A DNA stretch of 64,000 bases from Pseudomaricurvus sp033283335 (GTDB lineage: Bacteria > Pseudomonadota > Gammaproteobacteria > Pseudomonadales > Cellvibrionaceae). The translations under genes were made by a program, and so were the position numbers. Location: contig JAWMQP010000001.1 in NCBI GenBank assembly GCA_033283335.1, forward strand, positions 1 to 64,000, in the 5' to 3' direction. How positions within the stretch are numbered: position 1 is the first letter of the stretch; every line of letters begins with the position of its first letter. The notes beneath the pieces are model-generated. The model was not told where the DNA came from. It was given only the letters and a program-made list of their open reading frames with translations, and searched no databases. Below are positions 15,898 through 25,555 of the stretch, piece by piece.

Positions 15898-18312
15898 ATG
15901 ACCAGTCCATCCTATGTCCGCTGGTTCGACGATATTCACCTTGGCGACATCGATCAGGTGGGCGGTAAAACCGCTTCACTGGGTGAAATGTACAGCTCCC
16001 TGGGAGCAAAAGGCATTCCCATTCCCAATGGCTTTGCCATTACCAGTGATGCCTATCGGGCACTGTTAAAACAGGCTGGCGCCGAATCCGCCTTGCATGA
16101 GTTACTGGCAGAGTTTACCCCGAAGGATGATGAGGCTCTGGCCGGCGTGGCTGCCAAAGCGCGGGATATTGTTTATCAAGCCGGATTACCGGATGCGCTC
16201 AAAGTACAAATTCTTAAGGCTTATGGTCAGCTCAAGGATGAATACGGTGAGTCGCTGACAGTGGCCGTGCGCAGTTCGGCCACCGCCGAAGATTTACCCG
16301 ATGCCAGTTTTGCCGGTCAGCATGATACCTATTTGCATGTACAGGGTGACGAGGCCTTGTTGGATGCCTGTCGTCGCTGTTTTGCCTCATTGTTTACCGA
16401 TCGCGCCATCAGTTATCGCATCCACCATGGTTTCGATCACTTCAAGGTGGCTCTGACCATTGCCGTCATGAAAATGGTGCGCGCTGATGTGGGGGCCAGC
16501 GGCGTGATGTTTACCCTCGATACCGACAGTGGCTTTCGCGATGTGGTGTTTATTAACGGCGCCTATGGGCTGGGGGAAAATATCGTTCAGGGCTGTGTGG
16601 ATCCCGATGAGTTTTACGTGCACAAACCGACGTTCACTCAGGGCAAGCGCTGCGTTTTACGTCGGCAGCTGGGCAGCAAGCAGCTCACCATGGTCTGCGG
16701 AGATGCGGCCAAGGGAGAGCTTGTCAGTAATGTGGAAACGTCGGCTGAACTCAGCAGTCGATATTGTCTCACTGATGAGGATGTCCTCACGCTGGCCGAC
16801 TATGCCATCAAAACGGAAGATCACTACAGTCAGCAAAAAGGCAGCCCATGTCCCATGGATATCGAGTGGGCAAAAGACGGGATCGATGGGCGTCTCTATC
16901 TGGTACAGGCCAGGCCAGAAACGGTAGCCTCCCAAAAACCGCAAAATGTCTTGAAACGCTATCGCCTCAAGGGAAAGGGCAACCTTTTGGCCAGCGGTCG
17001 TGCCATTGGCAATGGGATTGCCACCGGTACTCTGCGCAGGATTGACTCGGTGGAGCAGCTGGCTGCCTTCCAGGCGGGCGATGTCTTGTTGGCTGACAGC
17101 ACCAGTCCCGACTGGGGGCCCGCGATGCGGCGTGCGGCAGGTATGATCACCCTGCGCGGTGGCCGCACTTGCCATGCGGCTATTGTGGCCCGGGAGTTTG
17201 GCATCCCCGCAGTTGTGGGTATCGGCAGTGTCGGCCATCTGCAAGAGGGGGAGCAGGTAACGGTGAGCTGCGCCGAGGGTGACACAGGCCGGATCTATGA
17301 CGGTGATATACCGTTTGAGGTTGTCACCACCGAACTGCAGGCATTGAAAAAGCCGCATACGAAAATGATGATCAATCTGGGCAGCCCGGAGCAAGCCTTT
17401 GGTCTCAGCGGCCTGCCCTGTGACGGTGTGGGGCTGGCGCGGATGGAATTTATCGTCAATGAGTACATCAAAGCCCATCCCATGGCCCTGTTGTATCCCG
17501 ATCAGATCGACAGCAGCCTTGAGCGTGAACAGATTGAAGCCCTGATCAACCACTATGGCAGTGGTGCCGATTATTTTATTGAAAAGTTGTCCGAGGGCAT
17601 TGGTACCATCGCGGCGGCGTTTTATCCCCGGCCGGTGATTGTGCGCATGTCGGACTTCAAGACCAACGAGTACGCCAAGTTGATTGGCGGCAGTCACTTC
17701 GAACCCAAAGAAGAAAATCCGATGATCGGTTTTCGCGGTGCATCCCGATATACCCATGAAGCCTATGCGGCAGGTTTCGGGCTTGAGTGCGCAGCGGTGT
17801 TGCGGGCTCGCGAACCCATGGGGCTGAACAACATCAAGTTGATGATACCTTTTTGCCGACGAGTGGAAGAAGGTCAAAGAGTGATTCAGGCAATGGCCGA
17901 GCACGGATTGCGTCAGGGTGAAAATCATCTTGAAATCTATGTCATGTGTGAAATCCCCAATAACGTCATTGAGATCGATGCCTTCAGTCAGTTGTTTGAT
18001 GGCATCTCTATTGGCTCCAACGATTTAACCCAATTGACACTGGGCGTTGACCGGGACTCCGATATCGTGGCCTTCGACTTTGATGAGCGGGACCCCGGGG
18101 TACTGAAAATGATTGCCATGGCGGTGGAGGGCGCGCATCGCAACCATATCCCGGCCGGCATTTGTGGGCAGGCGCCTTCGGATTACCCGGAAGTGGCCGA
18201 GTATCTGGTTAAACTGGGTATTGATTCCATCAGCTTGACGCCAGATGCTTTGCTCAGGACCATTGAACGGATCGCGGTTGTCGAAACCAACTTGCATCGG
18301 GGAGCTGAATGA
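15898..18312 (+). CDS. ppsA: Phosphoenolpyruvate synthase
   Basis: An 804-residue enzyme that converts pyruvate and ATP to PEP, AMP and phosphate for gluconeogenesis. N-terminal ATP-grasp region: GGKTASLGEM and AVRSSATAEDLPDASFAGQ. Central phosphohistidine domain: RGGRTCHAAIVAREFGIP, where the His after Cys is the carrier. C-terminal PEP/pyruvate barrel: GFRGASRY, CEIPNNVIEIDAF, ISIGSNDLTQLTLGVDRD and the catalytic-cysteine region ICGQAPSDYPE. GAGGG lies at a good distance before the ATG. The ppsR-type regulator often found beside ppsA is not in this window. Confidence 0.96.
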   Translation: MTSPSYVRWFDDIHLGDIDQVGGKTASLGEMYSSLGAKGIPIPNGFAITSDAYRALLKQAGAESALHELLAEFTPKDDEALAGVAAKARDIVYQAGLPDALKVQILKAYGQLKDEYGESLTVAVRSSATAEDLPDASFAGQHDTYLHVQGDEALLDACRRCFASLFTDRAISYRIHHGFDHFKVALTIAVMKMVRADVGASGVMFTLDTDSGFRDVVFINGAYGLGENIVQGCVDPDEFYVHKPTFTQGKRCVLRRQLGSKQLTMVCGDAAKGELVSNVETSAELSSRYCLTDEDVLTLADYAIKTEDHYSQQKGSPCPMDIEWAKDGIDGRLYLVQARPETVASQKPQNVLKRYRLKGKGNLLASGRAIGNGIATGTLRRIDSVEQLAAFQAGDVLLADSTSPDWGPAMRRAAGMITLRGGRTCHAAIVAREFGIPAVVGIGSVGHLQEGEQVTVSCAEGDTGRIYDGDIPFEVVTTELQALKKPHTKMMINLGSPEQAFGLSGLPCDGVGLARMEFIVNEYIKAHPMALLYPDQIDSSLEREQIEALINHYGSGADYFIEKLSEGIGTIAAAFYPRPVIVRMSDFKTNEYAKLIGGSHFEPKEENPMIGFRGASRYTHEAYAAGFGLECAAVLRAREPMGLNNIKLMIPFCRRVEEGQRVIQAMAEHGLRQGENHLEIYVMCEIPNNVIEIDAFSQLFDGISIGSNDLTQLTLGVDRDSDIVAFDFDERDPGVLKMIAMAVEGAHRNHIPAGICGQAPSDYPEVAEYLVKLGIDSISLTPDALLRTIERIAVVETNLHRGAE

Positions 18313-18354
18313 AGGGTTAGGGCTGCGGCTCTGCTGGCTTACTCATTTAGACGC

Positions 18355-19911
18355 TCACGAAGCTAGACGCTGTCGCAGTTTTGACACCGCGTCATCAATG
18401 CTCTCCTGGCTGTCTGTGTCGACCCTGATCAAATAGGGTATCTCTTCCGTCAGAAAAGGCTCTGCGTTGTCTTTTTGCCGTTGATAAATGGCGTAGTCGG
18501 CGTCTGATGGATCGTTGCCTTGTGCTTTTCGCGTGTCCAGCCGGTGTTTGATAACGGCCTCGTCGGCTTCACAGTGCACGATCGCCAGCGGTACTTGAGT
18601 GTTGAGGGCCCAGTCAATAAAGGGCTCTCTGGTGGAACGGGATAAAAAGGTGGCATCGACAAAACAGCAATAGCCCGCGCGGATGATGGCCTGGCTCAGG
18701 ACCAGCAGTCGTTCAAAGGTTTTTCTCGACATCGGTTTGCCATAGAGTTCGGTTGCGTCATTCTCAAGGGCTTCTGGTAGCTGCTGGAACAGGCGTTTAC
18801 GTTCAACGTCAGAGCGAATACGAATGGCGTTGAACTGAGTCATCAAGCGCTCTGCCAGCCAGGATTTGCCCGAACCGGACAGGCCGTGCATGAGAACTAA
18901 GCCTGGCGTCGGGGAGCGGGTAAAGCGTTCAGCCAGGGCAACATAGTGGAAAAATTTGTCGTCAGATGCGTGGGTTAATGTGGGGTGTTGTTGCGCGGAA
19001 TGCTGCAGGGCATTCACTTTGGCGCGGACCATGGCGTAGTAGCAGCGGTACAGGTTGAACAGTGACAAGCCTTCGTAGTCACCCCGGTGTTCCAGATAGG
19101 TATTGATAAAGCGTTGTGATTGCCCGGCCAGATTCCGGGCACACAGGTCCATGCTTAAAAACGCCGCCTCTGCCAGGGTATCCCGTATGCGAAAGCTGTC
19201 GTTGAACTCAATACAATCAAACAGGGTGACCTCGTTGTTCAGCACGACGATGTTTCCCAGATGACAGTCACCGTGACAGTCTTTGACGAAGCCTTGCTGG
19301 CGGCGCTGTTGCAGTAGCGTCTGATGGCCCTGGTAAGCCTTATCCGTCCACTGTTGCAGGCCGATGAGAGTCTGCTGCGAGGCCGGCGGTACGGTGTAAG
19401 CCCGAATCTGGGTAAAATTCTCCGAGGCCCCCGCGTAAAAGTCCTCCGCCGAACCGTAGGGCGAGTCGTCATCGATGGACGGCAATTGGGTATGAATACG
19501 GGCCAGTGTCGTCGCCATTTGTCTGACCAGGTCGTCCGTCAATTGGCCGTTGCGGGCCAGGTTATCGGCCAGAAATCGGTTATCGAATTGCCGCATTTTC
19601 ACCGCGTAATCAATCGCCTCGCCGTCCCCATCGATACGAGGTTGTTGCTCACTGCCGGTGATCGCAACGGTTTCCAGATACAGGTCCCGGGAAAAACGAC
19701 GGTTGAGCTCCAGTTCCCGTTGGCAATAGTGCTGGCGCAGGGCCAGGCTGCTGAAATCCAGGAAGCCCAGATTCACCGGTTTCTTGATTTTGTAAGCGAA
19801 TTCACCGGTTAATATTACCCAGGAGATGTGGGTTTCAATCAGTTTCAGTTCATCCACTGCGTGGGGATAGACGGAAGCGTCCAACAGCGACTGGGGCCAG
19901 GCCTTACTCAT
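18355..19911 (-). CDS. APH-like phosphotransferase fused to P-loop kinase
   Basis: A 518-residue two-domain protein. Residues about 1-330 resemble aminoglycoside phosphotransferase-like enzymes of COG2187, with the catalytic-loop motif HGDCHLGN and the following metal-binding stretch FDCIEFND. Residues about 340-518 are a P-loop NTPase/kinase (Walker A GLSGSGKS) of the COG0645 type with a late R-x-x-x-R region. The fusion is widespread, but its substrate is unknown, so none is assigned. It is transcribed towards ppsA and is separated from hypE by 53 bp on the same strand; it may therefore receive read-through from the hydrogenase operon. Confidence 0.8.
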   Translation of the reverse strand: MSKAWPQSLLDASVYPHAVDELKLIETHISWVILTGEFAYKIKKPVNLGFLDFSSLALRQHYCQRELELNRRFSRDLYLETVAITGSEQQPRIDGDGEAIDYAVKMRQFDNRFLADNLARNGQLTDDLVRQMATTLARIHTQLPSIDDDSPYGSAEDFYAGASENFTQIRAYTVPPASQQTLIGLQQWTDKAYQGHQTLLQQRRQQGFVKDCHGDCHLGNIVVLNNEVTLFDCIEFNDSFRIRDTLAEAAFLSMDLCARNLAGQSQRFINTYLEHRGDYEGLSLFNLYRCYYAMVRAKVNALQHSAQQHPTLTHASDDKFFHYVALAERFTRSPTPGLVLMHGLSGSGKSWLAERLMTQFNAIRIRSDVERKRLFQQLPEALENDATELYGKPMSRKTFERLLVLSQAIIRAGYCCFVDATFLSRSTREPFIDWALNTQVPLAIVHCEADEAVIKHRLDTRKAQGNDPSDADYAIYQRQKDNAEPFLTEEIPYLIRVDTDSQESIDDAVSKLRQRLAS

Positions 19912-19964
19912 AAAGCGTCCTTATGCATACACATCCATTGTGTTTGTACTATTGCAGATAAACG

Positions 19965-21017
19965 TTAACAAATTCGTGGCAATTGTTCGCCCGTCAGTCG
20001 CTGCAGCAAGCGTTCATTGCCGAACGGGTTGCGGTAGATCACCTCAGATCGACTGTCTAGACTCACTTGACCGATGATGCAGCTGGCCTCTGAAACCGCC
20101 GTAGTCCGTAAAATTGACAGTGCCTGATCGGCCTGTGCTGCGGGAATAAAGGCGACAAAGCGGCCCTCATTGGCGATGTAATCCGGACTCAGTCCCAACA
20201 TTTCACAGGCCCCGCTGACGGCCTCACTGACCGGAATAGTGGCTTCATCCACGGTAAACGACAAGCCCGAGGTGTCCGCCAGTTCCACCAGCGCGCTCGC
20301 CAGGCCCCCGCGGGTCAGGTCTCGCAGGCAGTGAATGTCAATGCCGGCCGCGAGTAACGCCTTAACCGAATCCCACAGATTGTTGCAATCGCTGTTGAGC
20401 GGGGTGTCAAATTCCAGTCCTTCGCGATGGGCCATGACGGCCATGCCATGTCGACCGATATCGCCGGAGAGAATGATGACATCGCCTTCAGCAATGGACT
20501 GGGGAGCGATATTGAGGTCGTGCTCAATCACACCGATACCGGCTGTGTTGATATAGAGCTGGTCGCATTGACCGCGTTCGACAACCTTGCTATCGCCCGT
20601 GACCAGCTCTACTCCGGATTGCGCCGCCGACTGCGCCATGGAGGCCAGCACCCTCTGCAAGGTGCTTATCGGCAGCCCTTCTTCCAGAATCAGACTGCAA
20701 CTGAGATAACGAGGGGTTGCCCCGGCCATGGCGAGATCATTGACGGTACCGCATACGGCCAGTTTGCCAATATCGCCGCCGGGGAAAAACAAGGGACTGA
20801 CCACGTAGGAGTCGGTGGTAAAAGCCAGTCGTCCACCGGCCAGTGATAACAGGGCGCTGTCATGCCCCTGGCGCAGAATGGGGTTGTCAAACTGAGGATA
20901 AACGACCTGGTCCAACAAACGTTGACTGAGCAGGCCACCGCTGCCATGGCCGAGGCTGATTCGCTCCGTCGCTGAGTGAGGGGTGGGGCAGTGTGTCAGG
21001 CTTGTGAAATGGCTCAT
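19965..21017 (-). CDS. hypE: Hydrogenase maturation factor HypE
   Basis: A 350-residue member of the PurM/ThiL-like family. HypE dehydrates the carbamoyl group received from HypF at its C-terminal cysteine to form the cyanide ligand of the [NiFe] active site. The essential end PRIC is present at the very C-terminus, and the N-terminus has GHGSGG and, further on, FTTDSYVVSPLFFPGGDIG, as in the family. The ATG overlaps the hypD stop by four bases (ATGA), so translation is coupled. It is the last gene of the hydrogenase operon. Confidence 0.97.
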   Translation of the reverse strand: MSHFTSLTHCPTPHSATERISLGHGSGGLLSQRLLDQVVYPQFDNPILRQGHDSALLSLAGGRLAFTTDSYVVSPLFFPGGDIGKLAVCGTVNDLAMAGATPRYLSCSLILEEGLPISTLQRVLASMAQSAAQSGVELVTGDSKVVERGQCDQLYINTAGIGVIEHDLNIAPQSIAEGDVIILSGDIGRHGMAVMAHREGLEFDTPLNSDCNNLWDSVKALLAAGIDIHCLRDLTRGGLASALVELADTSGLSFTVDEATIPVSEAVSGACEMLGLSPDYIANEGRFVAFIPAAQADQALSILRTTAVSEASCIIGQVSLDSRSEVIYRNPFGNERLLQRLTGEQLPRIC

Positions 21018-22138
21018 GGGGAGAGGTCACCGTGCAAGGACAAGGGTTGGTCGGTCGAAGAAAATTGAAAGTAGGCCGCACAGGCACCTTCTGCTGAGAC
21101 CATCGGCGCCCCCAGGGGGGAGTCCGGACGGCATTGCTGAGCAAAGTAAGGACAATCGCAGGGCTTTTTGAAACCCTGCATAATCTCCCCACTGATGCAG
21201 GGCGACTGGTCTGTCACAATCGTGATTGCAGACAGGTTGAACTTCACGCTGGCATCGAAACGTCGATAGCTGTTTTTCAGTTTGAAACCGCTCTTGGCCA
21301 GACTGCCCATACCGCGCCATTGCTGATCACAGGCCTCAAAGATCTCCTCGATCAAGGCTTGCGCAGGCAGGTTTCCGGCTTCGGTCACCGCCCGTTGATA
21401 GCGGTTTTCGACTTCCGCCTGGCCCGTTTCTAATTGACGCACTGCGCAGTAAATACCATCAAGGATATCCACCGGTTCGAAACCGGTGATCACAATCGGC
21501 AACTGGAATTGTCGGGCCAGGGCTGGATACTGATGATAGCCCATCACCGTGCACACGTGACCGGCGGCGAGCAGCGCCTGCACCTGGCATTGCGAGGACG
21601 TGCACAGGGCTTCAATCGCCGGCGGCACCTGAAACTGCGAGACCAACATGGAAAAATTAGGCAGTCCTTTTTGTTGGGCGTGGTAGACGGCCATGGCATT
21701 GGCTGCGGTGGTGGTTTCAAAACCGATGGCGAAAAAAACCACCTCCCGGTGCGGATGTTGTTCGGCCAGTGTCACCGCGTCCAGGGGCGAGTAGACGACT
21801 CTGACATCGCCGCCCTGGGTCCGGACATTGAGCAGATCACTGTGGCTGCCCGGCACGCGCAGCATATCGCCAAAGCTGCAAAACAGGATCTCGGGCTGGG
21901 CTGCCAGCTCAATGGCCTGGTCGATCACGTCGATCGGAGTCACGCACACCGGGCAGCCTGGACCATGGATCAGTCTGATCTGCTTGGGAAGCCGCTGTTG
22001 CAAGCCGTGTTTGACGATGGCATGGGTCTGGCCCCCACAGATCTCCATTAACGACCAAGGACGAGTGGTGATCCGGTGAATTCTGTCGATCAGTCGTTCG
22101 ACCGGTTCGGGTTGGCGGTATTCGTACAGATATTTCAT
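21014..22138 (-). CDS. hypD: Hydrogenase maturation factor HypD
   Basis: A 374-residue iron-sulfur protein that with HypC forms the scaffold on which the Fe(CN)2CO unit is built. Conserved motifs are visible: MEICGGQTHAI, IHGPGCPVCVTP, FAIGFETTTAANA, GFEPVDILDG, and the cluster region CISGEIMQGFKKPCDCPYF. Length agrees with the family. It overlaps hypC and hypE by four bases each. Confidence 0.97.
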   Translation of the reverse strand: MKYLYEYRQPEPVERLIDRIHRITTRPWSLMEICGGQTHAIVKHGLQQRLPKQIRLIHGPGCPVCVTPIDVIDQAIELAAQPEILFCSFGDMLRVPGSHSDLLNVRTQGGDVRVVYSPLDAVTLAEQHPHREVVFFAIGFETTTAANAMAVYHAQQKGLPNFSMLVSQFQVPPAIEALCTSSQCQVQALLAAGHVCTVMGYHQYPALARQFQLPIVITGFEPVDILDGIYCAVRQLETGQAEVENRYQRAVTEAGNLPAQALIEEIFEACDQQWRGMGSLAKSGFKLKNSYRRFDASVKFNLSAITIVTDQSPCISGEIMQGFKKPCDCPYFAQQCRPDSPLGAPMVSAEGACAAYFQFSSTDQPLSLHGDLSP

Positions 22139-22380
22139 GGTTTGAGTGCGGGAGGGCTGGGAGATTCGGACAGCAGTTCTAGAGCCTGCTGCGCCTCTTG
22201 CTCATTGATGCGGGCAATGGCGCAGCCAGCGTGCACAATCACATAGTCACCGGGCTCTGCTTCCGGTACAAAGGCCAAGTTGATCGATTTGCGAATGCCA
22301 CCAAAACTGACCATGCCGCAACGCAGCTCTGCCTGCGGCGTGTCGATGCGTTCAATTCTTCCGGGTATGGCCAGACACAT
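22135..22380 (-). CDS. hypC: Hydrogenase assembly chaperone HypC
   Basis: An 81-residue protein beginning MCLAIPGRIE, with the essential Cys2 of the HypC/HybG family and the middle motif GDYVIVHAGCAI. It delivers the Fe(CN)2CO unit from HypD to the hydrogenase large subunit. The first 29 bases overlap the 3' end of hypF in another frame. Confidence 0.97.
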   Translation of the reverse strand: MCLAIPGRIERIDTPQAELRCGMVSFGGIRKSINLAFVPEAEPGDYVIVHAGCAIARINEQEAQQALELLSESPSPPALKP

Positions 22381-24769
22381 TGGCTGACTCCTTCGCTACG
22401 CTGTTCAGCTCATCGACAGGTTGGGCGCAGGCCTGGGCAAAATAGAGTTGCCCGAGGCTTAAGCCAGCGTCATTGGGGGGGACCTGTTGATGAGTCCATA
22501 CGGGTGGATGGCTCCTGATGGAAGCGCGTGATCGCAACAGCCCGGTTGCCGTTTCTGTCAGGCGCTTGTTTTGAAACACGCCGCCGGACAGAAAAATCGG
22601 CACGTCAGGGGCTTTGTGGCTGATCTCCACAATCATCTGCGCCAGGGTGTTGTGGAAGGCCGCGGCCACATCGGCTGTGGGGGTGTTGCACCCAATCGCC
22701 TCGATCAGTGCCATCAGCGTGGGGTGCCAGTCAAGGATCCAGGTGGCCGGAGCGGCTGGGGCCTTTGTCAGCGCAAATGGCAGTTGCCACTGTACCGCTG
22801 AGGTGTTCGCGCAGGCTTCCAGTGCCATGGCGGCCTGCCCTTCAAACTGACTGCGGGGTGCGAGCCCCAGCAGCGCGGCTACCGCGTCAAACAGCCGGCC
22901 GACGCTGCTGCACATGGGGGTGTTCAGGCCTCGTTCCAGCATTCTCTGTAAATTGCGTCGCTCACTGACTGAGAACTGTTGCCACAGTGATGGGCACACG
23001 CCAAAGGCCACTTCCCCCAGCAGGGCATAGAGCAAAGCCGCTGCCTGTCGGCGCGGTTCGCGAATGGCCTGCTCTCCGCCGGGCAGGGGAAAGGCTCTCA
23101 GGCTTGCCAGCGGGGTCACGGATTGGGCGCCGTCCCAGCAGAGGCTCTCGCCCCCACGGATCACGCCGTCATGACTGTAGCCGCTGCCATCCCAACAAAT
23201 GCCGAGTGCCGGCCCCCGGTATCCGTGTTCGGCCATACAGGAAAAGAAGTGCGCCACGTGGTGCTGTACTTCCAGGCTCCGTATGTTGTACCTCTGAGAC
23301 CGGGCTCGGGCCCATTGGGTGGCGGCATAGTCGGGATGTTGATCGTGAACAATGATCCGGGGGGCCACCTGGTAAAAGCGGCACAGGTCATCCGCAGTCT
23401 GCTCAAACACCGCCAACGCCTGGCGACTGTGCAAGTCGCCGATGTGCTGGCTTACATGGACCCGTCCCGCCGCGTAGAGGGCCAGACTGTTTTTTACCTG
23501 GCCTCCTGTTGCCAGCATGGCTGGGGGGGCGGCGTCTTTTATTGAATCGGCGTTTGAACCGGCTGGCGGTAATGGCAGGGATAGAGGCGCAAAGCCTCGC
23601 CCCAGCCGCAACACACAAGGCTGCTGGTTGATCACCCGGATAATGGCATCATCCAGTTGACGTGCAATGGGGCGGTTGTGAGTTAACACACAATCGGCAA
23701 GGCGACCCAGCCGCTCGACCGCGTCTTTATCATCAATACAGATAGGCTCGCCGGCCAGATTTCCACTGGTGGCGACCAGTGGTCGCTTAAGGCGGGCCAT
23801 CAACAGAGAGTGGAGGGGCGAACAGGGCAGCATTATGCCCCAGCAGGGTACGCCCGTGGCAACATCGTCCACTATATCGATAGTCGCCTTGTGACGTTTC
23901 TTGGCGAGTAAAACAATGGGGCGCTGTGGGGAGCACAGCAGTTGCTGTTCCAGCGGAGACAGGTCGCCATACCGATGGACCTGGGATATGTCGGAGCAAA
24001 GCAGTGCAAACGGCTTGGTGGGTCGACGTTTGCGCTGTCTTAAGGTGGCCAGTGCTTTGCTGTTACCGGCATCGGCCAGCAGTTGAAAACCACCGACACT
24101 TTTCATCGCTACGATCTGTCCTCGAACAATGGCATTGGCCGCCAGCTCCAAAGCTTCACTGGCATGGGCCAGTGGCTGACCGGTTGGGGTTAACAGTTGC
24201 AATTGAGGCCCGCAGTCGGGGCAGGCGATGGTTTCCGCGTGAAAACGCCGATCGTAGGGATTGCGGTATTCTGCCTGGCACTGTGAGCACAGGGGGAAAG
24301 CCTGCAGGGTGGTGTTGTCGCGATCGTAGGGCAGCCCTTGGATCACACTGTAGCGTGGGCCGCAATCGGTACAGTGACTGAAGGGGTAGGCGTAGCGGCG
24401 ATTGTCAGGATCAAACAGCTCTTGCAAGCAGGCGGCGCAGGGAGCTAGATCGACGGCGATATCACCGCAGGTAACCTGGGTCTCAGAGTTGCTGTGTCGG
24501 ATCTCAAACCCGGGCTGTTCAAGTCGCCAGGTAACCGGGTGGCATTGCAACCGGTTGATCTGTGCCTGGGCCGGTTTTCGATCACTGAGTTGTTGTAAGA
24601 AATACTGTAGTTGCGGCGATTTACCCTGGATGGCAATTTCCACACAGCCACCGCAGTTGTGCACCCAGCCGTCCAGTGACAGTTCCCGGGCCAGTTGGTA
24701 GACAAAGGGGCGAAAACCGACGCCCTGTACCCGACCTTCGACACGAATGTGGTGGCATTCAGTCATCAT
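22352..24769 (-). CDS. hypF: Carbamoyltransferase HypF
   Basis: An 805-residue enzyme that turns carbamoyl phosphate into the thiocarboxamide on HypE. The frame is open far upstream, but MMTECHHIRVEG at 24769 is the family start; the longer frame only shadows hypA. Domains in order: acylphosphatase (GRVQGVGFRPFVYQ), two CxxC zinc fingers (for example CTDCGPRYS and CPDCGPQL), a YrdC-like domain (about 200-380) and a Kae1-like carbamoyltransferase domain with HHVAHFFSC. The ATG overlaps the hypA-like stop codon. A methionine three bases downstream is an equally possible start. Confidence 0.95.
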   Translation of the reverse strand: MMTECHHIRVEGRVQGVGFRPFVYQLARELSLDGWVHNCGGCVEIAIQGKSPQLQYFLQQLSDRKPAQAQINRLQCHPVTWRLEQPGFEIRHSNSETQVTCGDIAVDLAPCAACLQELFDPDNRRYAYPFSHCTDCGPRYSVIQGLPYDRDNTTLQAFPLCSQCQAEYRNPYDRRFHAETIACPDCGPQLQLLTPTGQPLAHASEALELAANAIVRGQIVAMKSVGGFQLLADAGNSKALATLRQRKRRPTKPFALLCSDISQVHRYGDLSPLEQQLLCSPQRPIVLLAKKRHKATIDIVDDVATGVPCWGIMLPCSPLHSLLMARLKRPLVATSGNLAGEPICIDDKDAVERLGRLADCVLTHNRPIARQLDDAIIRVINQQPCVLRLGRGFAPLSLPLPPAGSNADSIKDAAPPAMLATGGQVKNSLALYAAGRVHVSQHIGDLHSRQALAVFEQTADDLCRFYQVAPRIIVHDQHPDYAATQWARARSQRYNIRSLEVQHHVAHFFSCMAEHGYRGPALGICWDGSGYSHDGVIRGGESLCWDGAQSVTPLASLRAFPLPGGEQAIREPRRQAAALLYALLGEVAFGVCPSLWQQFSVSERRNLQRMLERGLNTPMCSSVGRLFDAVAALLGLAPRSQFEGQAAMALEACANTSAVQWQLPFALTKAPAAPATWILDWHPTLMALIEAIGCNTPTADVAAAFHNTLAQMIVEISHKAPDVPIFLSGGVFQNKRLTETATGLLRSRASIRSHPPVWTHQQVPPNDAGLSLGQLYFAQACAQPVDELNSVAKESANVSGHTRKN

Positions 24770-25067
24770 TTTTTTCACGATCCTCCTGGCTGCAGTCATC
24801 CATCGTGTCGCAGGCAAACTCCAGGCTTTCCAGCACCATATCCTGGGCATGGGGATGGTTGATGTCTTCGAGTTCCACAATGTGTAAGGCCGCAGATGCC
24901 AGCGCCGTGCCGGCGACGGCGTGTTGCCAGTGCTCGCGCAGATGAGCGGGGGAGATGTGAGCAAGGGGGCCCAGTTGTAGATGAATGGCTATTGGGGTTT
25001 TGTTTTCCACGGCACTCATCTGTTCTATTTTACTGAGCAGACTGTTCAGCAGGGAGAGTTCGTGCAT
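24759..25067 (-). CDS. hypA: HypA-like nickel chaperone lacking zinc finger
   Basis: A 102-residue protein starting MHELSLLNSLL. The Met-His-Glu end is the nickel-binding motif of HypA. The first 70 residues follow the family, but where HypA carries two CxxC pairs this protein has a short DINHPHAQ segment and then VLESLEFACD, which aligns with the usual C-terminal strand. Only two cysteines remain and they are not in CxxC form. So the zinc-binding module appears to be deleted while nickel ligands are kept. Function in delivering nickel to the large subunit is inferred from context. The gene overlaps the protease gene by 22 bp, and no hypB is near. Confidence 0.8.
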   Translation of the reverse strand: MHELSLLNSLLSKIEQMSAVENKTPIAIHLQLGPLAHISPAHLREHWQHAVAGTALASAALHIVELEDINHPHAQDMVLESLEFACDTMDDCSQEDREKNDD

Positions 25068-25528
25068 GGCGATTCTCGCGGGTTAAGGTCTGAATAAATC
25101 TGTTCACAGAGTGTCTCGATGGCGGCTTCAACGTTTTCGCTCAGCGCCGTGCCAAAATGAAAGTCCTGACCGACAACGGCGTACAGGGTGAGTGATGTTG
25201 GCAGGCTGTTGAGTTGTCTGCCCAGGGCAATGGCATCGGCAAGGCTAAAGGCGTGGCTGGAGGTGGTGACAGCATCTGCCGGTATCGATTCACGCAGGCC
25301 ATCGAGGCGAAAAATGGTGCCAGGCGTGACGCTATCGTGGCAACAGCTGTCGATGATGATCACATGTTCGCGACCCTTCCATTCATCCAGAAGTCCGGAG
25401 GGGTCGCTTTGGCAGGTCTTCACATCGGCATAGGCACACAAGGCAGGTTGCAGATGTTCCAGCACCGCCGGGCCTATGCCGTCATCGCTGCGGTGTGGGT
25501 TGCCAATGCCAATAATCAGGGGTTTCAT
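25046..25528 (-). CDS. Hydrogenase maturation protease
   Basis: A 160-residue endopeptidase of the HycI/HyaD/HoxW family, which removes the C-terminal tail of the large subunit after nickel insertion. The nickel-sensing residues lie in GIGNPHRSDDGIGP (first Asp-containing motif), IIIDSC and a later His in SSHAFSL. It is directly downstream of the large subunit gene, 27 bp away, which suggests that it serves this hydrogenase specifically. Confidence 0.93.
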   Translation of the reverse strand: MKPLIIGIGNPHRSDDGIGPAVLEHLQPALCAYADVKTCQSDPSGLLDEWKGREHVIIIDSCCHDSVTPGTIFRLDGLRESIPADAVTTSSHAFSLADAIALGRQLNSLPTSLTLYAVVGQDFHFGTALSENVEAAIETLCEQIYSDLNPRESPCTNSPC

Positions 25529-25555
25529 GAATACCTTTGAGCCTTATCACCGTTG

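Noticed and set aside
24770..24964. 65-codon upstream extension of hypF
   Set aside because: It only reads hypA in another frame; the family start motif lies at 24769 and overlaps the hypA stop as expected for coupled genes.
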